From Rhipidocladum racemiflorum (taxonomy: Eukaryota > Streptophyta > Magnoliopsida > Poales > Poaceae): a stretch of 64,000 bases of DNA. The stretch's first letter is position 1. Each line of letters begins with the position of its first letter. The translations under genes and the position numbers were made by a program. Positions 55,860 to 64,000 of the stretch are shown one piece after another. Below the pieces are notes generated by a model that searched no databases, had not been told where the DNA came from, and saw nothing but the letters and a program-made list of their open reading frames with translations. The stretch lies in the NCBI GenBank assembly GCA_036346355.1, contig CM070588.1, positions 15,795,914-15,859,913 of the forward strand. Direction: 5' to 3'.

Positions 55860-57345
55860 CAATCAAGTTTGGAACTTGGTCGATCCTCCTGATGGTGTAA
55901 AAACCATAGAATGCAAATGGATTTTCAAGAAAAAGATAGACGTAGATGGAAATGTTCAGATCTATAAGGCACGGTTGGTGGCAAAGGGTTTCAAACAAGT
56001 TCAAGGAATTGACTATGATGAAACTTTTTCACCGGTAGCCATGCTCAAGTCTGTCCGGATCATTTTAGCAATTGCTGCATATGTCGATTATGAAATATGG
56101 CAGATGGACGTCAAGACAGCTTTCCTTAATGGGAATCTATCTGTGGATGTATACATGATACAACCTGAGGGTTTTGTTGATCCTAAAAATGCTAAAAAGA
56201 TATGCAAGCTTCAGAGATCCATTTATGGGTTAAAGCAAGCATCTCGGAGTTGGAACATTCGTTTTGATGAAGTGGTCAAAGGATTTGGCTTTATCAAAAA
56301 CGAAGAAGAGCCTTGTGTTTACAAGAAGGCTAGTGGGAGCGCACTTGTGTTTCTGATCTTGTATGTGGATGACATATTATTGATCGGGAATGATATTCCT
56401 ATGCTTGAAGACGTTAAGAGTTCGTTGAAAAGGAGTTTCTCAATGAAGGACTTGGGAGAAGCATGTTATATCTTGGGCATAAAGATCTATAGCGATAGAT
56501 CAAAAAGGTTGATTGGATTAAGCCAGGAAACGTACATTGACAAAGTATTGAAAAGGTTCAATATGCAGGAATCTAAGAGAGGTTTCATGCCAATGTCACA
56601 TGGCATCAGTCTAAGCAAGAATCAGTGTCCTTCGACAACTGATGAGCGAGACAGGATGAGCAAGATTCCATATGCTTCGGCTATTGGATCTATCATGTAT
56701 GCCATGATATGTACGCGCCCAGATGTCTCATATGCTCTAAGTGTCACAAGTAGATACCAAGCGGATCCCGGTGATGGCCATTGGATAGCTGTGAAAAACA
56801 TCCTAAAGTACTTGAGAAGAACTAAGGGTATGTTCCTAGTCTTTGGAGGTGAGGAAGAACTGGTTGTAAAAGGTTACACCGATGCAAGCTTCCAAACTGA
56901 CAAAGATGATTTTCGATCACAATCTGGTTTTGTGTTTACACTAAATGGAGGAGCAGTAAGCTGGAAGAGTTCCAAGCAAAGCACGGTGGCTGACTCTACG
57001 ACAGAAGCGGAGTACATTGCGGCTTCGAATGCCACAAAAGAAGCTGTATGGATAAAGAAGTTTATCTCAGAGCATGGTGTGGTCGCTAGTGCCTCTAGTC
57101 CAATGGACATCTATTGCGATAATAGTGGTGCCATTGCACAAGCAAAAGAGCCTAGATCACATCAGAAGTCCAAACATATACTCCGACGCTTTCACCTTAT
57201 TCGCGAAATTGTGGATAGAGGTGACGTGAAGATATGCAAAGTACATACGGAAGCCAATGTGGCTGATCCGTTGACAAAGCCACTGCCACAGCCTAGGCAT
57301 GAGGCGCACACAAGGTCTGTTGGTATTAGATACTTAATTGATTGA
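55831..57345 (+). CDS. pol: Copia reverse transcriptase and RNase H, 504 open codons
   Basis: RT motifs: ECKWIFKKKIDVDGNVQIYK, ARLVAKGFKQVQGIDYDETF, DVKTAFLNGNL, and the catalytic Y-V-D-D at 56362-56373. RNase H: GYTDASFQTDKDDFRSQSGF (first Asp), STTEAEYIAASNATKEAVWI (Glu), IYCDNSGAIAQAKEP (Asp), and the C-terminal tail NVADPLTKPLP. Stop TGA at 57343-57345. The Met at 55831 is only the first in the frame; the true polyprotein start is missing with the 5' half. The frame is uninterrupted from RT to the end, so this copia is recent, but the element cannot move alone. Confidence 0.92.
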   Translation: MRSEIQSMHDNQVWNLVDPPDGVKTIECKWIFKKKIDVDGNVQIYKARLVAKGFKQVQGIDYDETFSPVAMLKSVRIILAIAAYVDYEIWQMDVKTAFLNGNLSVDVYMIQPEGFVDPKNAKKICKLQRSIYGLKQASRSWNIRFDEVVKGFGFIKNEEEPCVYKKASGSALVFLILYVDDILLIGNDIPMLEDVKSSLKRSFSMKDLGEACYILGIKIYSDRSKRLIGLSQETYIDKVLKRFNMQESKRGFMPMSHGISLSKNQCPSTTDERDRMSKIPYASAIGSIMYAMICTRPDVSYALSVTSRYQADPGDGHWIAVKNILKYLRRTKGMFLVFGGEEELVVKGYTDASFQTDKDDFRSQSGFVFTLNGGAVSWKSSKQSTVADSTTEAEYIAASNATKEAVWIKKFISEHGVVASASSPMDIYCDNSGAIAQAKEPRSHQKSKHILRRFHLIREIVDRGDVKICKVHTEANVADPLTKPLPQPRHEAHTRSVGIRYLID

Positions 57346-57349
57346 CTCA

Positions 57350-57365
57350 AGTGCAAGTGGGATAT
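57350..57365 (+). promoter_or_regulatory. Polypurine tract of truncated copia
   Basis: AAGTGCAAGTGGGATAT just before the LTR. Short and not purely purine. Confidence 0.6.
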
Positions 57366-58748
57366 TGTTAGTGTTATGCCCTTGAGGCAATCATATGGAT
57401 GATTGTAACATGACTATGTTTATGAATAATAATATGATTATTGGTCCAATGAATGTATATCATTGTTTTGATCAACAAGTGTGTGACTTGTTTATGAAGC
57501 TCTTTACTTATTGATATAATTCGATAAATATCTCTGATCAGATATCATCGTGTAGGACAACAATGAATAGATCAGCACATGTATTGTTCGATGATCATGT
57601 TTCATAGATCATGGGATATGGAGATATCATCAATACATTGTGGACGCATGTTGAAGAACATGTGTTAGATAGACCCAAAATGGGACACTGCGAGAATGTT
57701 ACATTCTTATGTGTCATCAGTGTATCTCATACATAGTAGATGTATGATCCTTAGACCTGAGATTGTCATATTCCCTACATGTGTAATAATTTACCTTGGG
57801 GTTACCAAACACTATTTCCTAACCGGATAGTTATAAAGGTATCTTTCATGTTTACTATGAAACATGTAGAGGGAAGTGAGCAGTCAAGATGAAATTTGCC
57901 ACTCCAATGTAACGAAGATATATGTCTAGGCCACTCGTGTGATATGATTAAGGAAGTGCATGGCCATGCCGTGATTGAGAAGTCAATCACAACTTATTAA
58001 TATATCACGGCTACGAGAGATGGATTGAACTGTCAAAGGATGACATGCTTCTAGCTTTGAGTTTGATCTTCATATAGTTTGGCAAAGGGATTATTACATC
58101 AGTACTTTAATCATATGCGTTTGGGAGTTGGCATGCTCTACAAGGAGCCGTTACCGACTATTGTATTAGAAAAAGGGTTTTCCGAATCCATGTCTAAATG
58201 CGCATGAACCTACAGGGTCACACACTTAACGGGCTCGGACACATTAATTCAGATTGGATCCGTAATTAATGGACCTCGTGGGCTTAGCGCGTAGATGGGC
58301 CCTGACTGCCTAGGGTTTCACCTCGTGGCTATATAAGGAGGGGAGGAGGCTAGACGCAGAATAGACATTCGTGCGGTTTAGAGGTGTTTCGCTAGAAAAC
58401 CCTAGCCACCTCCTCTCGTTGCCCCTGCTGAGCGACCCGGTGCTTGCACACCGATGCACGGTGTTCCATCCTCGGACGTGTGGACTGCTGTGGTGACGCT
58501 GCTGCTAGTGCAACGTGGAGAGGACAATCCGCAGCGAGGACGATCCGTGGCGAGGACGATCCACGGCGAGGACGATCTGCGGCGAGGAAGATCCACACCG
58601 AGAATGATCCAGTACAACGACGTGCGAAGGATTCCACAACTGCGCATCTAGTGGTAATACATCTATGATCTGCTTCTTGCGAGTAGCTTTTCTGGTTTGC
58701 GGTAGAAATTTTAATTTGTGCTAGTGTAGCATACCGCGTTCCCCAACA
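57366..58748 (+). repeat. 3' LTR of truncated copia (1383 bp)
   Basis: Begins TGTTAGTGTTATGCCCTTGA and ends TTCCCCAACA. TATATAAGG is at 58330-58338. A tandem repeat of 16-bp period lies at 58515-58610. Confidence 0.9.
58515..58610 (+). repeat. About 6 units of 16-bp repeat in copia LTR
   Basis: Units of GCGAGGACGATCCGTG with small changes. The repeat sits downstream of the TATA box, in R or U5. Confidence 0.85.
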
Positions 58749-59745
58749 CGCGCTCGGGGCGATGAGAGCTTCGTCTGGGGCGGCGGGCACTGCCGCGCCG
58801 GAGGTGGCGTCGGTTTTACCGACGTCGGCCTTGTCGGCACCCTCTCTAGTGGTGCTAACGCTCCCAGCATCGAGGATCACCACGGCCGTCCACCAGGGTG
58901 GGCTTGCCCTTCCGGCGGCCTCCTTCGCCTTCCTGTCGCCTCCAAGGGTGGCCGCTTCAAGCGCCCCAGTCGGACCGGCGCCCGTGGTGCCAGACGTCGT
59001 GACGGGGACTTCCGCCCACGGCTTGCCAGTCACCTCTGCTTCGGTCGCCCAGCTTGCCGCGGTCTTACTCGCCTCTCCATCCTCCATCCTGGCAGTGCTG
59101 CTGTCTGAACTCAGCGTGGCGCAGGTGTCCTCGAGCAACCTCCTTACAGCAGCCATCCAGCGTGAAGCACAACTGTCGCAGCAGATGGAGGTGCTATGCG
59201 AGGAGCTATCCTAGGAGAGGGAGTGAGGGGCGTAACTGTTATCCCTGGAGAGGGCCATGGGGGTGGCGCTTCTCTCCCGGGCGCAAGCGACAGAGGCGGG
59301 ACTGGAGCAGGCGCGGTCTGAGCTGCGTCGCACCCTGCTCAACCTCACAGTCATGCTCCGCCCAGCCTTCGAGCGCATGGTGAGGAGTCTGGGACCGCTG
59401 GGGGTGGTCCTCTGAGACCCCATCGAGTCCACGACCCTGCAATATGCCCACAACATCACCCGAGTTGCCGAGGCCCTTGGCGTCTTGCCATGTGCTTTGG
59501 CTGCTCGCTCCACCCAAGAAGGGCAGGAAGTGGCGATGGCTACCGCTACGTTCGTTTTGGTGTGCTGCGCCAACCATGATGCCTCCTTCGATCTGCTGAC
59601 CATCGTGGCCGACATTGAAGGGGACGAAGCTCAGGCGCCGGCGCGCGTGCACGAGGCGGTGGTGCAGGTGGCCGGGTTGATGGAGGTGGCAGCGGCGGAG
59701 GCCCAGGACCCAGCTGGGCACATTGAAGTCGCCGGTGATGAGTGA
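58749..59745 (+). pseudogene. Reverse-strand extra ORF of Tat-3, C-terminal part
   Basis: Ala/Ser/Pro/Val-rich from 58762 (AGTAAPEVASVLPTSALSAP), then a Gln/Glu stretch (AAIQREAQLSQQMEVLCEEL) ending at a stop near 59212. After a frame change it is open again at 59485-59745 (CCANHDASFDLLTIVADIEG, then RVHEAVVQVAGLM) to TGA at 59743-59745. The last part matches Tat-1 5330-5240 (RVHEASEQVAAQL). The Gln/Glu stretch has the look of a short coiled coil. Function is unknown. Confidence 0.65.
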
Positions 59746-59749
59746 CCAC

Positions 59750-62510
59750 CCATGAGAGGAGCCGCCCAGATCGTCCTCGAGTTGCTGGATAAACAGTTGC
59801 TCCCATCGGATTTGGATCCTAGCAACAAATCACCGGAGGTGATCTCGGTGCTAACACCCAAGCCCAGTCGAGACAACTCTAAGGACATCCAAGCAATTCG
59901 ACAACCATCCCGGTATTCCCCCGGTATGCGATCCGAAACTCGCCCAGGATCTCCACATACCGGTTCCCAAAGCCATATCAAAACTCAATTCGCACAAAGG
60001 GGCATCGAGCCCCAAACTTCACTACCAGAGGCGCAAGAGTCGCGGAAGCAACAAACACACAACACGGCACACGGAAACCCAAAAAACGACCAAACAAACG
60101 CACCCACAAGACAAAACGAAAGAGAACGAAATGGCATTACAAAACTCAAGCGTAGTTGTACAACCAAAAGATCCAACCCTATCCTATATAACAAAAGTAA
60201 AACTCCTCCGGAAGTGTCATGCCCTGAACACTTCCGGGCACACACGCGTCGACAGCCTCTACTCGGTGCCCCGCCTACCATCGATGCACGAGGGGCAAAA
60301 CTCACACCCTACCGATCCTCACCTGCAAAACCACAAAAGCAGAAGCCTGAGTACAGAAGGTACTCGCAAGTCTTACCCGTGGTCCATATATGACCGACTC
60401 CAAAAGGATATGCATTCTGGATGTAGCAAGGAATAGGCTCAAGGTAAACTGTTGCTGAATTGCTTATCATTTGTTGTTTAGTTACTCGAGCTACTCAATT
60501 CACAATTTTAAAGCGGTTGTAACGGCGTCTACCACTAGATGAAGTTAACACCTAACAATTCACAACAATTATTCCACATTCGTTTTGAGCTCAAGCCCAA
60601 CAGCGAACTTTAGTTCAAGTTATTAATACGTGTAGTAACAGCTGACCAAGCGTGCTCATATCCGAGAGCACGGCAATTCGAATCGCTTAATTAACCCTGC
60701 AGGGAAGCATTTATCACACGACATGTGCCACAAAGGAACCTCATGTCAACCCCCTCCCATCCATACCCATTCGTTGAGGCATCTTCATGCGGACCGAAAA
60801 ACTAGCACCCCCTCGAGCGGCCCAAGCCCGGCTTGGCGCTCGAGAGACGGCCTAGGCCTCGCCCTCAACCATGTCCAACCGCATGAGGGCATGGCTCATC
60901 GAACGGCATGCGATGAAAGAGCGGCTTACCATACCATAATCGGGCATGAGATCAACCTAATGGTGCTCAGCCACAGTTAAACATCGGATCGGTCCTTAGC
61001 TGACTCAGGCGGGACTACCACATTTGGGTCTCCTTACCCAAACGTCCAACTCTCCCGCCCGGTCTCCAATTTCAACCATCCAATTTCTCATAAGTAACCC
61101 ATTGCACCCCAATACTTGTGAAGTAAAATAATCTCAAGCGGTGGAACCTTCCACCACTTGGCCCAACCCGACTTCTAAGCATACTAAGCATGACACAATT
61201 AATACCCCTAATCTAGCTTCAACTGAGGTGTTCGACAAGTATGAAGGAGGGTATGTGCAACAATTAGGATCTAATCCTATCCCACAATTCAATTCCTAAT
61301 GCAATACGTAATTCACAATTAAGCCATTGATTCGCAAAAATATATTTACACAGGGTTCAAGATGCATAGGTGCTTGCCTTGTTCTTCTGCTTGCGGGTCG
61401 GTGGTAGCTGGCTCTCCGGTAGCACCCTCAGTCACCGCGGAGTCAAGTCCCGCGGGATCGCTCTCTACACGGGTACAATGCACAAATAAGATGCATGCAA
61501 TGCATATGAATGAAGTACAATTGTAAGACCCCCAAGTAATAGCTCAACTGACGGAAATCCCGCGCAAGAGACAGACCAGCCAGTCCGGATAGTCTGGATA
61601 ATTTATCCGGACAGTCTAGATAATCCAGACACTCCGGGCCTTTTGTCCGGGTACTCCGGACCAGGAGCATTTGGTCCATCACGACCTAGGGATGGAAGTC
61701 CTACCACTATCTACGGCTTCACAACGACCCGATCTACGACTTTTCTACACCTTGCACGGTCGGAGAAGCTTCGAGCTAGCCCAAACCTCGAGAAAACGGC
61801 GCTAGCTAGAGTAAACCCCAACCAAACCTATTTTAGCTCTCGGGATGGCATCATTGCTACCCGATCTACCACCGTAGCACCCACATTCACCAAACCAAGT
61901 CCCAAATCCGACCCAAGAATCACCAGACCTCACAACCCTAGAACTCCAAAGTTCATCCCCAACTCCCAAATCTAAATCCAAACCCTAACCCCACCATGGA
62001 TGGCCCTAGAGCCCAAGAAACCAGCGAATCAACTCCCGGAAGGGACCTTACCTTCGAGGAGGAGGAAGAGGAAGGGGTAGCCGGGTAGAATAAGGAGAAC
62101 ACCGGCTTGGGGAGGACCTTGAGGACGCCGGGGAGGAGCCACGGAGATTCACCGGCCGGTGGGGAGCTCACCGGAGTCATGGGTAGGGTGGAGGAGAGAC
62201 ACACGGGCAGTGGGGAGCAATGGGTGGAAGAAGGAATGAGTGAGGAGCCACGAAATGGAGTTTTTATACCAAACCCCCGCACGGTCCGGACTCTCCGGAC
62301 ATTTAACCCGGAGACTCCGGGTTGGGGTCTTCGGTAGAACTAATTTCAGACACCCCGGACACTCCAGACAATTTGGTCTGGATACTCCGGGTTGAGGTGT
62401 TCGGTAGCACTAACTCGGATACTCCGGACATTCCGGGTTATATCCGGATACTCCGGACATTTAATCCGGATACTCCGGATGTCCCAGAGTTTAGAAGTAG
62501 AGGGCCTTGA
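59750..62510 (-). mobile_element. Unresolved block in Tat-3 spacer, probably LTR sequence
   Basis: It interrupts the spacer between the reverse-strand ORF and the integrase end of Tat-3. The right edge reads AGGGCCTTGACA at about 62499-62510, so on the - strand it could start TGTCAAGGCCC. A - strand TATA-like TATAAAAACTCC lies near 62267-62256. General layout is like LTR I (C-rich oligomers, 'GGTACTCGCAAG' type region near 60360). The left edge is not clear and no target duplication was found. No gag or pol motif is readable. Confidence 0.5.
61577..62490. repeat. Two clusters of TCCGGA-type short inverted repeats
   Basis: 61577-61665 and 62275-62490 are built from variants of GGATACTCCGGACATT with CCGGA/TCCGG dyads, about 4 and 10 copies. 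Spacing is irregular. The two clusters flank about 600 bases of C-rich sequence. Confidence 0.75.
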
Positions 62511-63210
62511 CAGCCCGGGCCGCGCTCCTTTCTTTGTTTTTCCTTGTTTCTTTTCCTTTTTCCTTGTTTTTCTCAGTAAGCCCAATGAAGTAGATGCTTT
62601 TGGACTTTACCTGAATACTTGTTTGGCCATATTTTGCTTGTGTTAGTTCGACCCGATCATCGGACGATCCGCCTCTGGGTTGGTCGTGGCGTGATGATGA
62701 GTTTGGCAGATGTTTCGGCATTCCACCGTTGCTTATATACATAGCTGCTGCAAACACAAGTAATTGTTTTACACGTGGAAAGAAGGCCAAACGAACACAA
62801 ACTCCCGCAAAGGGGAATGTCTTGGTTCCCTCCTTTCTTGGGACATAGGTTCTTATGTTTTTGAGGATTAACCGGCGTCGTTGAGGGACAGGGTAGCGGG
62901 TTCCCAGGAGGGGTACTGGGCCAATGGTGTTCACGGGGATGACTCATAGCATGCTCGCCGCATTGGAACCACTGTGCCGCACTCGCGCTCCTGGTCAGCC
63001 GTCCTTGTTCGACGCAAATGCTGGGTGTTATCACTCATCAACAAGAAGTTAAGTTGCTGCACGGATGGTACCAAGAACACCCACTTTAGAATTGCTGTCC
63101 TTCGGGGCGCAAGAAAGGGATATCTGGAAATGTCAATTAAAAAGGCCTATGAGGCAAACAGCTTCCCTGGTCAATGAGAGAGCGTGGAACCCGCTAAACC
63201 CCAAGGGGAT
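62511..63210 (-). other. Tat-3 spacer next to integrase
   Basis: Seven hundred bases with no motif. A Lys-rich open frame near 62515-62650 and other broken frames were seen but have no similarity I can name. It is the equivalent of 4501-5152 in Tat-1. Confidence 0.5.
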
Positions 63211-63573
63211 CTAGGGGTAGAAGTTTCGGAGTAATTCTAGGTTCCGGGAGTTTGGCACCTCTTGACCATCCTCAGTGACCAATCGGACCGCCCCAGGTCG
63301 CGAGGTCGAAGCCACCTTGAAGGGGTCCTCCCACCGGGGGGACAGCTTGTTTAGGTCAACGTGCGTTTGGATCCTGCGCAAGACCAAGTCGCCCACCGCC
63401 AGTGTTCTTGGTTGGACTCGGGTGGTGTGGTACCACCTGAGACTCTGCTGGTACCGGGCAATGCGCAGGGCTGCCCGGTCGCGCACCTCTTCCTGAAGGT
63501 TGATGTCGTCCCTACGATGGTCCTCCTGGCCTTCCTCCGTGAACACCGAGATGCACGGAGAGCCGAGCGACAA
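63211..63573 (-). pseudogene. pol: Integrase C-terminus of Tat-3
   Basis: About 120 codons open on the - strand: LQEEVRDRAALRIARYQQSL, VGDLVLRRIQTH, LSPRWEDPFKV and the end NLELLRNFYP, then stop. Matches the Tat-1 integrase end (RKFYP). The catalytic core is not in the window, because a chromovirus LTR starts at 63574, where the codons would continue. Confidence 0.85.
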
Positions 63574-64000
63574 TGTAACACCCCAAAATTTTGCTTTTCC
63601 TAAATCTATGTGTGATTTGGCACTTTGGTGAATTTTTGGAATTTTCTGGAATTTATTTGGATTTATTTGGAATTTATTTGAATTTATTCCATTTTGAAAT
63701 AATTAAAGAATTAAACTTTGCAAATAAAATTTTGTTGGAAATATTTTATTTGAGTCCCAAATACCCTAAAATATTTTCCGTAATTTTTCTCGAATTTTTC
63801 TCGAGTATTTTGCTATTTTTAATGAATTAAATGAATTACTGAAAATTATTTTAAATATTAATTACTGGAAAATCGAGTCGGGTCAAGTATCGTTTCATCC
63901 GATCGAAATGGAACCCGAAGTCGGACTCGAGTCCGACCGAGCCACCGACTTGACCAAACCCACTCCTAACCCCAATCGATCCCGACCGTTGGATCGGGAT
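63574..64000 (+). repeat. Chromovirus LTR, first 427 bp
   Basis: TGTAACACCCCAAAATTTTG and on, more than 90 per cent alike by eye to 18736-19140, including the GACCGTTGGATC dyad near the window end. The left flank GACAA should recur at its far end outside the window. Confidence 0.9.

Larger units (their letters stand above)
54905..58748 (+). mobile_element. Ty1/copia element, 5'-truncated, with complete 3' LTR
   Basis: Begins inside the integrase (ATGTATGTGGACCAATGAG), with no 5' LTR, gag or protease, and runs to a 1383-bp 3' LTR ending CCCCAACA. The right flank CGCGC is inside the Tat-3 reverse ORF. The left junction has no LTR end, so the 5' half was lost by deletion or never integrated. 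Confidence 0.88.
48736..63573 (-). mobile_element. Tat-3: Ty3/gypsy Tat element, 3' half, with three insertions
   Basis: On the - strand: integrase C-terminus (63573-63211), spacer, reverse-strand ORF (on +, pieces 49835-59745), 3' untranslated part with polypurine tract, LTR 49530-48736. It is opened by 49882-54055, 54905-58748 and about 59750-62510, and cut at its pol side by the LTR starting at 63574. The left flank is CTCAA in LTR H. Confidence 0.85.

Noticed and set aside
58392..59156. 254-codon - strand frame across the copia LTR and Tat-3
   Set aside because: It crosses the junction at 58748 between two different elements, so it cannot be an ancestral gene. The + strand frame matches the Tat-1 reverse ORF.
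61577..62490. CRISPR-like array from the TCCGGA units
   Set aside because: The units are short, irregularly spaced and imperfect, and the context is a plant retrotransposon region.

Overview
The window looks like intergenic heterochromatin from a large plant genome, almost certainly a grass. It is essentially one stack of nested LTR retrotransposons: Ty3/gypsy elements of the Tat and chromovirus (Tekay/Del-like, RIRE3/RIRE8-like) types, and Ty1/copia elements of the SIRE/Maximus and other types. The grass assignment rests on GC-rich Tat elements that carry a reverse-strand extra ORF with a Transposase_28-like domain, on SIRE-type gag, and on 3.5-kb LTRs. The genus cannot be fixed from sequence alone, though several families resemble rice-tribe elements. 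I found no intact host gene, tRNA, rRNA, CRISPR or bacterial feature.

Layout. 1-9024: 3' two thirds of a + strand Tat element (Tat-1) ending in a complete LTR. It is inserted in a - strand SIRE-type copia (copia A, 9025-11651). Copia A interrupts the 5' LTR of a + strand chromovirus (11652-22212) with a 3.48-kb 3' LTR, a leader ORF, gag, pol and a chromodomain. 22213-22342 is a scrap of another SIRE gag. 22343-24379 is the 3' end of a second Tat element (Tat-2), with an open reverse-strand ORF and an LTR. 24380-24752 is the start of a different gypsy LTR (family D, - strand). 24753-29740 is the 5' half of copia B (-). 29741-41737 is a third Tat-like gypsy on the - strand (gypsy E), broken by two solo LTRs with perfect target-site duplications (31240-34871, ACCAT; 36162-37873, GTGTC). 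41738-42975 is the 3' end of a + strand copia. 42976-43901 plus 46123-46463 is an unassigned low-GC island holding a 39-bp triple repeat and split by a solo family-D LTR (43902-46122). 46464-48735 holds two truncated LTRs (G and H). 48736-63573 is a fourth Tat element (Tat-3, - strand), opened by a 4.17-kb LTR-like insertion with perfect GTGAG duplications (49882-54055), a 5'-truncated copia with a 504-codon reading frame (54905-58748) and an unresolved block (about 59750-62510). 63574-64000 is the start of another long chromovirus LTR that runs off the window.

How it works together. There is no cellular pathway here. The genes are replication modules of mobile elements (gag shell, protease, reverse transcriptase/RNase H, integrase), nearly all broken by frameshifts, stops or later insertions. 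The best-preserved frames are the copia RT/RNase H at 55831-57345, the protease-RT frame of gypsy E at 34877-35797, and the reverse-strand ORF of Tat-2 at 22343-22901. The features most worth following are the three copies of the Tat reverse-strand ORF, with an intron-like gap; the leader ORF of the chromovirus; the palindromic minisatellites in three copia LTRs; and the small unassigned island. I did not find a convincing previously undescribed system.
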